A DNA stretch of 64,000 nucleotides from Cephalotus follicularis (lineage: Eukaryota; Streptophyta; Magnoliopsida; Oxalidales; Cephalotaceae), in NCBI GenBank assembly GCA_001972305.1, contig BDDD01000088.1:26147-90146 (forward strand), in the 5' to 3' direction. A program made the translations under genes and the position numbers. Below, piece by piece: positions 10,866-21,787 of this stretch. The notes under the pieces are model-generated. The model did not search any database. It was given only the letters and a program-made list of their open reading frames with translations, and was not told the DNA's origin. Position 1 is the stretch's first letter. The number at the start of each line of letters is the position of its first letter.

Positions 10866-11603
10866 TGTCGATGCATAGATTTCGCCCAACAATAAATTTA
10901 TATTTCCCTCTCCAAGGCTGGTCGACTTTGAGTCCAAGGTTCGGTGTGATGGCACCATGATCTGCAAGATGAGCAAAGGTTAAGAGGTAGTCTGGGGTGG
11001 TCCTCGGACTACTCTCCAACAGTCAAGTCAGAGTTAGTCATAAGAGTAATAGGCCGATGGAGATTTCAAGGTTTAAGAGAATCAAGGGTATAATGTGATG
11101 TCGTACAAGTTTCATATGTAACACGAGTGTGTCGTTGAAAGAATTCCAGCCTGCTAGGCTTGAACTAGATTATTTAAAGGACAAGGCTGATGTCTAGATT
11201 ACTGGCATACCTCTCTGAGGATTGTGGTACTTTCCATATATTATTTTTGGAGGGTTCCTTTGGTAAATGTAGCTTTGGTCGTTACTGGTATCCTTCCTAA
11301 TGTGAAGCCATAATAGTAGGGATTGGTTACGCCATCTTTCATCTCGCAAAACTCGAAGATGTGCTTTATCTTCCTACCCCCGGTATCCAAGAAGGATAAG
11401 TTAGATGTCGTGATCCCTCTTTGTCGTCCGGGGTCCAGGGGTCAAGGTTTGCACTCCTCGACCCTTATCTGCTTCTAAATAGACCTCGGTTTCTGAGGTC
11501 TAAGCCTTCCTGGATCAGCGTGACTCTCTCCACGGGCTGATTCAGGGACATACTCCTTCCCCGTGTGCATATCTTATTGGATCGAGAAATCCGACCATCA
11601 TCA
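10866..11603 (-). repeat. 5' LTR of the Tat element
   Basis: This 738-bp LTR with TG...CA ends carries the promoter for the minus-strand element. The right target-duplication copy GTTAT follows at 11604-11608. It differs from the other LTR at many scattered sites, which indicates an old insertion. Confidence 0.92.
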
Positions 11604-11608
11604 GTTAT

Positions 11609-12039
11609 GTTTTCTGTTTGGTTGTGGCGGAACCCAACCCATAAATGATTTAGGCAATAAGAATATGTTTCATTTAAGCATTTTTTTATGAAATTTATGT
11701 TCTATTTGAGAAGAATGAGATGTTAATCTCGTTCTAAGTTGCTGAGGGTTAATGCCATCTCATACATATTTTACTGCTTCAATTCTGAGTTGCTGAGGGC
11801 AAAGTCCGAAATATAAACAGTTTTCTTTATGAGGGGGCATAAATAGTCCAATAAACGAATACTACATACCCAATTTTTTTTTTAAACTTTATACTTAGTT
11901 TTTATTTCTCTATTTGAAGAATTAACTTTTATGACTTTTAAATATTGGATTATAATTATTTTTAATGCTTTTAATAGTAAGTTTTATTTCTGTTAAATAA
12001 ATGTTTACTTATCATCGTTGTGGATTATTTTAGGTTCGT
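11609..12039. other. CACTA interior between Tat element and transposase ORF
   Basis: AT-rich, intron-like or intergenic sequence. An imperfect repeat of AAGTTGCTGAGGGTTAA / GAGTTGCTGAGGGCAAA occurs at 11737 and 11787. No coding domain was recognised. Confidence 0.5.
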
Positions 12040-13039
12040 TTCTGATTGTAGGCGATAGATGATAAGAGTAACGTTGTATTTGAGGAGCACATGAACAAAA
12101 ATGTAAGAAACTGGATGGCTCGCTATCGATTGTATATGGATCCTTGTTACAAGAGGGGAAGTCCATCGACTAGTTGGGCAATTTTCCTCTAATAGGCGTC
12201 AGGGAGGATGTCTGGCGTGTTGCCTTACCCCAGTGGCTCTAAGAGGGGTATGCAAAGCTACGGGAGACTAGCAAGTGCAATCGGCGCTCAGAGAGACATT
12301 TGACCCATACTGGTGAGTCTCGACCATTTGATGCTCTCTGACATGAGCAGGTATACATTAAATTTGTTATTGTTGTACCATGCATATTGTAAACTACAAT
12401 TAATGCCTGGTTTTAAACTTGTGTGTAGAGGATGAAGGGACAAGAGAAGTCCATCAGCTACTTCCTCCTACAAACCCACACTCGTAAATGAGACATGAGG
12501 ACATTTGTGTCTCCAAGTAGCCAGCAGCTTCACGAGTTTTACCATATACATATTGTTTACGAATTAACTTGATGTCAATTTATTATTACATTTCGATAAC
12601 ATTGTTTATCATAGATTGGATACTAGGTTTATATATCATTATTTTTTACATATGGTTGGTACACAATTTCAGGAAGCTTAAATGCAAGCTTAGTTGCTGC
12701 TGCAAGTGGTGATGGTTCTACCAGCTCATTTGCAGCCGATCCCTTGAGTTTGTTGTGGCTAGAGGTACAGTATCCCAATACCATAAAAAAGAATCGAGTG
12801 ATTGGATTTGGAAGACGAAGGCCGCGACGATACTCGGGACAACTTCTAGAACTCGTGGTTCCATGCCGAGGGAGGCTAAGTGTTTAACTTAAAAATGTGT
12901 TATTTTTAATGATTTATTTGTGGTATTTTTATGCTTGGAATAGACTACTTTGGTTGTGTTATGTTGATTTTCAGGTTCAAAGCCAAAAAGACCAAAGTGT
13001 ATGAATAATGAGCTAAATTGTGAAAAATCTACAGAAAAC

Positions 13040-13480
13040 AGAGTTAAGCGTCGACGCCTAGACTTTAAGCGTCAATGCCTAACCCCAAAGCGTTGACGGG
13101 TACACTATAAGCGTCGACGCTTCGCACTTGAGGATGAACAAATCTACAGAATTATGATTTTTGTCAACACCAATCTAATTGGCATCAACGTGCTAGGAAT
13201 TCAACATTAAGACGTCCACGCCATCATTTAGACGTTAAGGCCAAAAGTGCACAATTCGGACAGCAGCTTTACGTGTTAACGCGCAAAGAGGAAGATGTCA
13301 ACGCCATCCTGTTACACAATGTACGCGTCGATGCCTTACTTAAGCGTTGACGCTTAAGGCTCAAAGTATGACCCATAATGCACGATACAACTTGACGCTT
13401 AGCGCCTTCAACATTCAAAGCTTCAACGCAAACTCAAAGAGTCGACACCCAAGATTTAAGCGTCAACGCTTACGACAGCA
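13040..13480. repeat. Array of TCGA-centred palindromic words, Athila-like 5' LTR
   Basis: About a dozen exact or degenerate copies of AAGCGTCGACGCTT (for example at about 13047, 13108 and 13325) are spread over 440 bp. Many have one or two transitions, as expected from loss of methylated CpG. The array ends about 100 bp upstream of the TATA box. The corresponding array in the 3' LTR is at 21950-22350. Confidence 0.85.
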
Positions 13481-13577
13481 GATAGCAAATTTGGAAAGTT
13501 TTTAGCTTGTAATTATTTCCTTAAACAATTTTTAGTAGGTTAAACTTTTTCCTTTTCTTGTTGCACGAGATTTTATG

Positions 13578-13585
13578 TATAAATA
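13578..13585 (+). promoter_or_regulatory. TATA box in Athila-like 5' LTR
   Basis: TATAAATA stands within GTATAAATAGATT, about 700 bp into the LTR. It lies downstream of the palindrome array and upstream of the transcribed repeats. Confidence 0.6.
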
Positions 13586-14446
13586 GATTAAGCTAGGTCA
13601 CAAAAACGTGTGGACAAAGTTAGAGACAAGCTTTGTAGCCACTTTTATATATCAATTTCAGTTTTTGTTTGCAATGTTTTTTAGCTAACTTCTCAAGGTT
13701 TTTAGGGTTAGAACAAAACCTAGATTGTATTGTTTCAATTCCATAAATTAAAATCCCTGAAGTTTTGATTTGTTCTTCAATTTTTTGCTTTCACACACAC
13801 TTTGTCTGTCTGATTAAAATCCACAAACATCTTGTCGGTGAATAAGAACGTTGGCGAATAAATGGTTTTCAACGCGATCAGTGGAGTCTACTCATACGGT
13901 TTGTCACACCGAACACACTCCGTATAGACCTAGCATGTCTACTCATACGACTTTTCGCCGCTGTCGTACTCTGTATAGACCTAGCATGACTACTCATATG
14001 ATTTGTCATCACATTCGCACTCCGTATCGACCTATCTGCCGTTGATTATCAATGTTTGATCGTTCAAGTAAGTGAATTGTTCAATATAATCTATGGTGAG
14101 TTTCGATACCCTAAAACCATTTTTCTCGTATATATTTCGTTTAGTTTATTCCCTGTTTTGATAGTTTAATAATTTGCATGCTTTAAATCCTGTTAATTTC
14201 AATTCAGTAGCTATTCACGTTGACGCCTTGACAAAGCGTCGATGCCTATCTCCTATGTTTTATTTAATTAGTTTATTTTGTATATTTAGGAGTAGTTTTT
14301 GATAGTAAACCTCGATTTTGCATGCTATGCTTAGGTTGAATTTATTAAAATTAATTTAACTTGATTTCCTAGTGTTCGACCGGTTACTGCATAGCCGTGC
14401 ACTTGCGATATAAATTTAAAACATTCTAAACACGTAAACAAGTTTT

Positions 14447-14464
14447 TGACGTCGTTGCCGGGGA
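14447..14464 (+). other. Primer binding site, tRNA-Asp type
   Basis: TGACGTCGTTGCCGGGGA lies 6 bp inside the 5' LTR. It matches the usual Athila tRNA-Asp primer site TGGCGCCGTTGCCGGGGA except for two transitions. Confidence 0.8.
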
Positions 14465-14792
14465 AATAAGTTTAGATTAATTTTAATTTATTTAACTGAT
14501 TCGTAGTATTTGTTTTTATTTTTATTATTTTTCTGTTTATTTTTTCTGTTTATTTTTCTGTTTTTTTGTGAGTTTTCTAACAATTCTAACTTAGTTTAAT
14601 TAGGATTTATCATAACCTTTAACAAACTCTAACTTCATTGCATAATCATTAACGAACTCTAACTTAGTTTAATTAGTTTAATTTTTGTTTTAGTTTGTGT
14701 TTTGTGTTCATTAATAATTTATGTTAGCTAATCTTAGGTTTTCTTCTTTGCTTAAGTTTGTGTTCTACGTTCGTTAGTGTTTCCCTTAGTGT

Positions 14793-16650
14793 ATGCCTAA
14801 TTGGGTGCGTGGTCACAATAATCGTTTAGAAAGAATTAACCATCCAATTGCACCAATGGCTTACGTGCGCCCAATTCAAACTCTTCACGATAGATTCTAT
14901 CCCGCAATGACAGTGCAACCATCCAGTATCCTGTTGCATGCACCTCAAGGGAACAGTTTTGAGTTAAAATCCCAGTTCATTAGCATGCTTCCGCACTTCC
15001 ATGGATTACCCAATGAGGAAGCATATCTTTTCATTCGTGAGTTCGAGGAGGTATGCGCCCTCATGAAACTCTAGCAACTATCTGATGATGATATTAAGTT
15101 GCGATTCATTAATTTTGCTCTTAACGATGGAGCTAAGAAGTGGCTCTATAGTCTCCCCACTAATTCTATCTCTACATGGGATCAGTTCACAATTTTGTTC
15201 CTAAAGAAATTTTTTCCGCTTCACAAAACCAATAATCTTAGGAAGGACAATCTCCAATTTTTCCAGCAATGAATCATTTTCTTGATGCATGGAACGTTTC
15301 AAAGACCTTCCCTTAGAGTGTTCACATCACGGTTTGAACACGTGGTATTTATGCCAAATCATCTATGAAGGGATCGAGTACCAGACCAAGCAATTTGTCG
15401 AGTCTATGTGTCTTGATGGGTTCACCTCGTACACCGATGAAATCAAGGATTGGAATTTCCTATTAGATTTAGGTGAGCGAACTAGGGAGTGTGAGTCCAC
15501 TCAAGTTTCTGATAGAGCATTACCAAGTAAGGAGTACGTCATAGAAGGAGCGGTAGCTAGGGAGGCACAGTTAGAGAGTCACCTCAAGAGATTAGAGTCG
15601 ATAATTAGGGAAACTGAGCACGTGAATCAAGTAAATCAGAACATCCCTATGTGCTCTTGGTGCCAGTCACCGAATCACGTTGTTAAAGAATGCCAGAGTT
15701 ACATTGAAAATCAATACTCTCCAGAGAATGTGTCCGCAATTAACCAATACAACCCGTATAGTAACACTTACAATCCGGGTTGGAGAAATTATCCAAATTT
15801 CTCATGGAGTCAAGGGCATAACCAAAGAGGACCATCGGATTTTTCTGGTCAACCATCAAATTTTTCTGGTCAATCGTCAAACTTTTTGGGGCAACCTTTG
15901 AGCTTCGCTAGCCAGTCGGCACCACAACAGACTTATCAAAGGTTTCCACAAACTTTAAATGGCATTCGTCCATCCTTCCCACAACATCAATTCCAAAATC
16001 AACAATCACCTGGATTGTTGAACCAAAGGGAAGACACATCTAGGATTTCCTCATTAGAAAAGAACGTAGAGCTTCTCATGAGCACTGTGATGACTAGTCA
16101 ACATAACATGGGGAAGCAAATTTCTTAGCTAGCATCTGCATTGCATACGAGGGAGAAAGGAAAAATGCCTTCTTAACCTGATCCGAATCCGAGGACTGCC
16201 ATGATCCAGCCCGCGCACACCTAACCAATATCTAATCCGCAATGCTCCTCTTCCTCCTCAGGCCCACCAAGGCAATTAAATGCTCTAAATATCATGAGGA
16301 GAGGAAATGAATACCAACCAGCGGATCCATTAGAAAATGTGAGCGAGCAATTGGATGAGTCCTCAGTGGAAGAGAAATTAAATGAAAAGTTGGTTGAACC
16401 CTTTGCGCAACCAACAAATTTAAGCGCACAAGAAGAAAAGAAGGTAGAAGAAGATGAGAAGAAGAAGGAACAACCAGTGGTATTAACTGAACGTTCATAT
16501 GATCCCCCAGCTCCTTTCCCCAAAAGATTGCAAAGTAAGAAAGCCCCCACAATGGAAAAGATCATAAATACGTTTAAACAAGTCCAAATAAATATTCCAT
16601 TGCTTGATGCTATCACTCTGGTGCCCTCTTACATAAAAGTCCTGAAAGAC
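14793..16650 (+). pseudogene. Athila-like gag
   Basis: Structural protein of the particle. From the ATG at 14793: MPNWVRGHNNRLERINHPIA, then the capsid domain FHGLPNEEAYLFIREFEEVC, KKWLYSLPTNSISTWDQF and HHGLNTWYLCQIIYEGI, all typical of Athila. A zinc knuckle CSWCQSPNHVVKEC (C-x2-C-x4-H-x4-C) lies at about 15652-15693. It is followed by a Gln/Ser-rich region with imperfect SNFSGQ repeats and by an acidic linker (16294-16550). Breaks are TAG at 15072, a one-base frameshift with TGA near 15270, and stops at 16126 and about 16174. Protease follows after a frameshift in an A8 run near 16660. Confidence 0.82.
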
Positions 16651-16652
16651 TT

Positions 16653-17190
16653 ATGCACAAAAAAAAGGATCCTTCAAACACCGAAAAAGGCTTTCTTGGC
16701 AGCCGATATCACTGCGATTATTTCGCAACGAAGATTCCAAAGTATAAAGATCCTGGTTACCCAACAATCTCTTGCGTGATTGGAAATACCAAAATTGAAC
16801 ATGCTTTGCTCGATTTAGGAGCGAAAGTGAATTTTTTACCTTCTTCTGTTTTTGAGCAACTTGGTTTAGGAGAGTTGCGCCCGGCCATAATGACTTTGCA
16901 ATTAGCTGATAAGTGGTGAAAGTACTAAGAGGAAATATTGAGGATGTTTTAATCAAGGTTGGTGAGTCTTTCTTTCCTGTCGACTTCGTCGTATTAGATA
17001 CCCAACATGTTGCGAATATAAAAGACCAAATCCCAGTTATCCTTGGTAGACCATTCTTGGCCACGAGTAATGCTTTGATTAATTGCCGAAATGGTCTCAT
17101 GAAGTTGAGTTTTGGAAAGTCGTCAATGGACTTTAACATTTTTTGTTTGGGAAAGCATCAAGCTAACTTTGACGAAGTTTATGTGATACG
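16653..17190 (+). pseudogene. Athila-like aspartic protease
   Basis: Processes the gag polyprotein. The active-site motif is HALLDLGAKVNFLPSSVF (D-L-G-A is normal for Athila), preceded by KDPGYPTISCVIGNTKIEHA. The second half reads VGESFFPVDFVVLDTQ and PVILGRPFLATSNALINCRN (usual I-L-G-R-P-F-L-A-T). A stop at 16917 separates the halves, which use two frames (16653-16919 and 16913-17299). Reverse transcriptase would be expected next and is absent. Confidence 0.82.
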
Positions 17191-17199
17191 TTTGATTCC

Positions 17200-18054
17200 T
17201 GACACTTTTGACACGTATTTTGACGTCGACTTTGATCGCGACTTCATTGAGTGTATGAGAGATTTAGAGGAAAAGCAGCTACCCAAAAGGAAATGTTAAC
17301 GTGGCTGGAAAATGAGGAAGCGTTAACGTGGCTGGAAAATAAGCTCCATAAGCCAACTTCGGATAGTGAATGGGATCATCTATCCCATTACACGCATAAA
17401 CTCTCCATGCCTAACCAAACGTACTTTGACGAAGATTTTGATAGCAACTTCATGGAATGTCTAAAGGAATTCGAGGAAGTAGAAGTCACACAAAAAGAAA
17501 TTCTGAGTTGGTTGGACGATGAGATCATTGATTCCTCTTCGGATAGTCAATGGGACGATTTGTCCCATTTCACTCACAAGCTTAGCACGCCATCTCACCC
17601 TCACACCATCCTCAAAAATAATGTTTTCCCTACTGAAGACAAAAAAGGATGGAGGGTGTGCGTTATCAATGATTCAATGTTTGACTGGTTAGTTGACCAT
17701 GACTATTCTTGTTCTCTTGATGGCTTTCACTGGTGGAAATCATATTGGGACAATGCTTATATTGTAAAAATTGTTTTCTCACATTGTGTTTTTAAGATTG
17801 ATATGATATGTGTTGGAGATGCATTCAAATGTTCTTGTTCTACTGACGGTTTTTATTGGTGAATTTTTTTTTTGGATGATGCTTATATTGTTAAAACTGT
17901 TCTTTCACCTGGTATGTTTGAGTTTTCTAAGACAGGTATTGGAGACGTGATCACAATGAATAGGCAACGAGCAATAAAGTTTCTTGAATTATCCGTTGCA
18001 TTGGTAGAGGAGGCCATGGACTTTCATGAGCCTCGGTATTTTGAGCCTCCATGA
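17200..18054 (+). pseudogene. Repetitive acidic C-terminal region of the Athila-like polyprotein
   Basis: Downstream of protease the frame continues with two kinds of internal duplication in place of polymerase. The first is a unit of about 60 residues present twice (from about 17212 and 17419): it contains TYFDVDFDRDFIECM / TYFDEDFDSNFMECL, then TQKEMLTWL / TQKEILSWL and SEWDHLSHYTHKLS / SQWDDLSHFTHKLS. The second is a 126-bp unit (from 17710 and 17836): CSLDGFHWW...DNAYIVKIVFS / CSTDGFYW...DDAYIVKTVLS. Frames shift near 17275 and stop at 17860. The end is AMDFHEPRYFEPP at about 18015-18051. I recognise no domain. The repeats are conserved at the protein level better than expected for noise. 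Confidence 0.6.
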
Positions 18055-19118
18055 TTATATCCGGTAAACCCGACCCCCATTATTTTTATTTATTGATTGC
18101 ATTGTTTCGTATATATTTGCTCATTCATTGTCATTTTTACTGTGATTTTCATTGCATTGAGGACAATGCAAAATTTAAGTATGGGGGTGGGGTGTTAGAC
18201 CAAAGTTCATCTTAATTTTGGAAGTAGGAATAAATGTTGATGTGCTTAGAGATAGTAGAAAACCCCATAGGATAAATAATAAAAATTTTTGTTTTCAAGA
18301 AAAAGAAAAGGAATGCATCTCAAGGTAGTAGTTTGTGTGTAAAAAAAAATAATGAAAAGAATTAAAAAAAAAGCCTAATCTTGTTTGTTTTCAAGGTTTC
18401 ATAAAATTTTAGTAAGGAGGAAGACATGAAATTGATGTTCTTGCATATATATAACAAAAGAGAAGAATGAAAAATAAGTTATTTTACCTCTTTGAATTTA
18501 GTCTTAGTCTGTAGCCTATTTGATTCGAGTAATTAAACCTTAGGGGTGTTTTACACCTAGTTCCTTAAAGGCAACTGGTTTGAGAGTAACTGGTCAAAAG
18601 CTCGCTACATGGGTCTTATAGAAAGTTTAAGAGGCTAAGACATTACACGAATTTAATTTGGTAAAGTTTTCGTTGTTACATGTGTGAATTGCAAATTCTT
18701 AAGCTACTTAGTACTTTGGATGTTTGGTGTTTGATCTATCCATGACAATTCAGATGAAAAGGTAGTGGAGGAATAAGTTTGAGTTCAATGAAAAGAGAAA
18801 GAAAGAAAATATGTGTAAGTGCTAAAGTTCTTTGTTTGACTTCGAACTAGGATTTTATGTTGCTAAGAATGCATATCTTGATTGGTTTATATGTTGTGGA
18901 ATAACATAAATCTATTGGTAAAGCTTCTTAATTGAGATGTGTCTTGATTCTAGAACTTGGAATGAGATAATAAAATTCACGTATGGGGGTTGGCTATGAA
19001 TTTTTAAGTAGAGATACATTTTACCTATTTTCAAAGTTTTGATGAACTGAATTTTGTGTGTTTATTCGCTGGAAAACATTCACGAGACAAATCTCATCCA
19101 CTAAGGTCACCTAGGGGT
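18055..19118. other. Athila-like 3' region with a first polypurine-like motif
   Basis: No gene was seen. At 18152-18195 the sequence TTGAGGACAATGCAAAATTT and then AAGTATGGGGGTGGGG strongly resembles the polypurine tract region that precedes the 3' LTR (21750-21783). The rest is AT-rich. TTAAC at 19119-19123 is the left target copy of the solo LTR that follows. Confidence 0.6.
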
Positions 19119-19123
19119 TTAAC

Positions 19124-21616
19124 TATGACGACCCGAATTCCCTTTATGTACTGTTGAACACTGTTCATGCATATACTATATCGTATTGTACCATATTGAA
19201 CTGTATTGTAATGTATTGAATTGAGGTATTCCTATACCTATTGTTATTGTATTGATCACATGCATGTATAGTCAAGATGTTTGGGCTGAGTTTCGGAGAG
19301 TTGGCGAAATCGGCTATATAAGCCAGTTCCTTAGCCATTTCTCTCATTTCTCTCATTCTTCTCCTTCTCTCTCTTGCTGAGCAGCCTCCATCTTCCTCCC
19401 TAGCAGCCTCGGATTGCATCTCCATCAACAAGGATAGCGATTGCAAGTTGAGGGTTGCCGTTTGAGTGAGATAGCAGCTGATTCTTGGGTGATTTCAGCC
19501 GATTGTTTGTTTGGAAGCTCAACTTTTGAAGCTTCGGTTATAGGTTGGACTTCCCTACTTGAATTGCCTATTGCTTAATTGCATGATTGATTGAATTGCA
19601 TGATTGATTGAATGATTGAATGATTGTATTGTATAGAATTGAAAAACTAGGGTTTTTTTTATTGATCCCCTCGATCTAACTGATCTAGAAGGATTAAATT
19701 GAAATTAGAAGGTTGTAACAAGTTTTACTAACCTTAAATGATTGATTTTAACCCTTAGTTTTCAATGAACGGTTTTAAATTGGATTTTGACTTGAGATTG
19801 ACCACTTTTTCTGCACAAAAATCAACCCTGCCCAGCAAAGACATCGACCCCAACCCATGGACGTCGATTTCTTTCGTTTTAGAGTGCAGTATCCTTGATT
19901 CCGCAGCAAAGACATCGATGTCTTTGAAAGACATCGACTTCTTTGCCTTGAGATGTCTTCTTCCCAGGAAAGACATCGATGCTGAACATCGATGTGCATT
20001 CCCAGGCTACTTTTATTGAATCGCGTCGACGTCTTTGTTTAAAGACATCGACGTCCTTCGGCCAGATCTCTGTACAAATAGAGAAAGACATCAATGTCTT
20101 TCAAAGACGTCGATGTCCTTCTACCATTTTAAAGGAATGCCCTGATCTGCATCGATGTCTTTGTCCAAGGACATCGACGCCTTTCGGGCTAAATGGAACT
20201 TTTAACTGTTTTAAAGCTAGTTTTAAACTCCTTTTCACATTGCCACTTGACCGGAGCCTCACTTGAGGTATTCAAGGATTTGAAACACAGTTTTACATGG
20301 TTTTCAAAGATTGAATTGATAAATTGATAAAGTGACAACTTGAGCCATAGGCGACGACCCAGTGACTTTCTTTGACCGGATAGATGTTCTTTCCTGTCTC
20401 GTTATCTGATTGTCACCATTGATTGGCTATTGATTGATTTCTTGAGTCATAAGTGTCGTGAGTCTAAGTTCGGAACGTTGGACGCACATTCCCATTTCTC
20501 CATTAGACATCATTACTTATCGACATTGTATTGACATTGTACTGACAGATTGATTGTATTGTATGGATCCTATAGAGCAACCTTATGATTCATGTCGACA
20601 TGTTAGGGCATTGACTTTGTCCACCTATTTTATCGATCATTTCATTTATTGTATTGTATTGACCTGCTAACGAGCAGTACTGTATTGATTGATGATTGAT
20701 GCTCCCTTGAGGGCCGTAGCTCCCTGACGGTATAGTCGCTCCCTTGGTTGTAGCTCATCGAGACTGTATTGACCCAGCCATAGGATGGAAGATCTACGAG
20801 TTTCAGACCTGATCAGTCTGAGAACAGTAGATAGATCTCCCACCCTTTTTGAAGGACTACCTTCAGTGGGATTGATCATTTCCATTGACTGACATTGTAT
20901 TGGCCCGAGGTCGCATGCTCTATAGGATATGATTGATTGATTGGGTGTTTTATACACCACCACTGAGTGTCTGCCATTGATTGATTGTTATAGATCTTAT
21001 CCATATGTTCTGTTATGGTCCAGTGTCATACGGATAGTCCGATCGCTAATTGTATTCATGCATTTGCCATGTCATGCATTGATATTGTACACCGCACATT
21101 GATATTGCATAGACTGTCACTGATATTGCACATTGTACATGCATACACGCTGCATGAGGTTTCTGCTTAGCCAGTGTGGCTAACCTCATCCTTCGGGGTG
21201 GGGCTGTGTTGTACATTTTTTGTGTGCGGCATAGGTAGGACAGTAGGTAGCAGCAGACAGAAAGACTGAAGACTCGATTTGATCGCACGGCTGCTTGGGT
21301 ACCACTGAGCTGGTGGTGAGATATTGTAGTGAAAGGATTGAATGTATTGTTTTAAAATGACTGCTATCGTATTGTAAAAGATTGGTATTGTAGAGCGCTG
21401 GATTGTATTGTATTGTATTGAATGACTGATATGGTATTGTAACAGAACTTGTATTGTATTGCATCGTATGGATGGATAGATTATTGTGTTGTATCTTCCA
21501 CACATTGTAAAGTTTTAAGTTTTTCCGCATTTACATATTTCTAGTCCCGACCATTGTATTGTGTATTGGATTGAGAGTAATGCCACGTGCCCGCCTTGCG
21601 AGCGTGGGGTGTTACA
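19124..21616 (+). repeat. Solo LTR inside the Athila-like element, with TCGA-word array
   Basis: The ends TATGACGACCC and GGGGTGTTACA are flanked by the perfect duplication TTAAC (19119-19123, 21617-21621). The first dinucleotide has changed from TG to TA. Features on the plus strand are a TATA-like GGCTATATAAGCC (19313-19325) followed by a CT-rich leader, a palindrome array (19830-20190), many ATTGTATTG repeats (19145-19215 and 20640-21580) and a possible acceptor TTTTTTGTGTGCGGCATAG ending near 21234. The sense strand is not certain. All short ORFs here look accidental. Confidence 0.85.
19830..20190. repeat. Array of AAAGACATCGATGTCTTT-type palindromic words
   Basis: About a dozen copies of GACATCGA / TCGATGTC words, including one full 18-bp palindrome AAAGACATCGATGTCTTT at about 19912-19930. 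The words are the same as in the SIRE-type copia LTRs of this window, although the LTRs are otherwise unrelated. Here the array lies downstream of the best plus-strand TATA-like site, unlike in most other LTRs. Confidence 0.85.
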
Positions 21617-21621
21617 TTAAC

Positions 21622-21749
21622 AGCTTGTTGCATATGCTAAATGCAATCGTGATTCCTACGAAAGCGAGCTAGGTTTTTGTTTATGTTTTCTTGCTTTAGT
21701 TTCGGGTTTGTTTTTGTTTTTGTTTTCTTATTTTAGCTTTCCATTTGGT
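21622..21749. other. Athila-like 3' region between the solo LTR and the 3' polypurine tract
   Basis: T-rich noncoding sequence that continues 18055-19118 once the solo LTR is removed. No gene seen. Confidence 0.5.
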
Positions 21750-21783
21750 TTGCTTGAGGACAAGCAACGTTTAAATATGGGGG
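21750..21783 (+). promoter_or_regulatory. 3' polypurine tract of the Athila-like element
   Basis: TTGAGGACAAGCAACGTTTA followed by AATATGGGGG ends 4 bp before the 3' LTR start at 21788. It is the plus-strand primer site. Confidence 0.75.
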
Positions 21784-21787
21784 TATT

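Larger units (their letters stand above)
248..11603 (-). mobile_element. Tat-lineage Ty3/gypsy retrotransposon with antisense ORF
   Basis: Full-length but decayed LTR element read on the minus strand. The LTRs are 10866-11603 (5') and 248-978 (3'). Both have TG...CA ends and the element is flanked by a perfect 5-bp duplication GTTAT (243-247, 11604-11608). In sense order it encodes gag, protease, reverse transcriptase, RNase H, a second archaeal-type RNase H and integrase. The second RNase H is the hallmark of the Tat lineage. A long region between integrase and the 3' LTR carries an ORF on the opposite strand (4334-4786) and received a solo LTR (1771-4066). Stops and frameshifts break every domain, so it is not autonomous now. 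I could not match a tRNA primer site just inside the 5' LTR. Confidence 0.88.
12881..14440 (+). repeat. 5' LTR of the Athila-like element
   Basis: This 1560-bp LTR starts TGTTTAACTT and ends CACGTAAACA. It contains an array of AAGCGTCGACGCTT-type words (13040-13480), a TATA box (13578-13585) and, in the transcribed part, short repeats of ACTCATACGATTTGTC / CTCCGTATAGACCTAGC (13890-14040). The short ORFs in that zone come from these repeats and are not genes. Confidence 0.92.

Noticed and set aside
13851..14045. Small Thr/His/Pro-Ser ORFs at 13851-14045 and 25451-25675
   Set aside because: They are copies of the same LTR transcribed repeat (ACTCATACGA / CCGTATAGACCTAGC), present in both Athila-like LTRs, not genes.
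16221..17139. Minus-strand ORFs of 86-162 codons
   Set aside because: They are shadows of the plus-strand gag-protease coding region, which has clear domain motifs.
19830..20190. Regularly repeated short palindromes that might suggest a CRISPR array
   Set aside because: Spacing is irregular, the repeats are degenerate, no spacers of constant length exist, and the context is a plant LTR.
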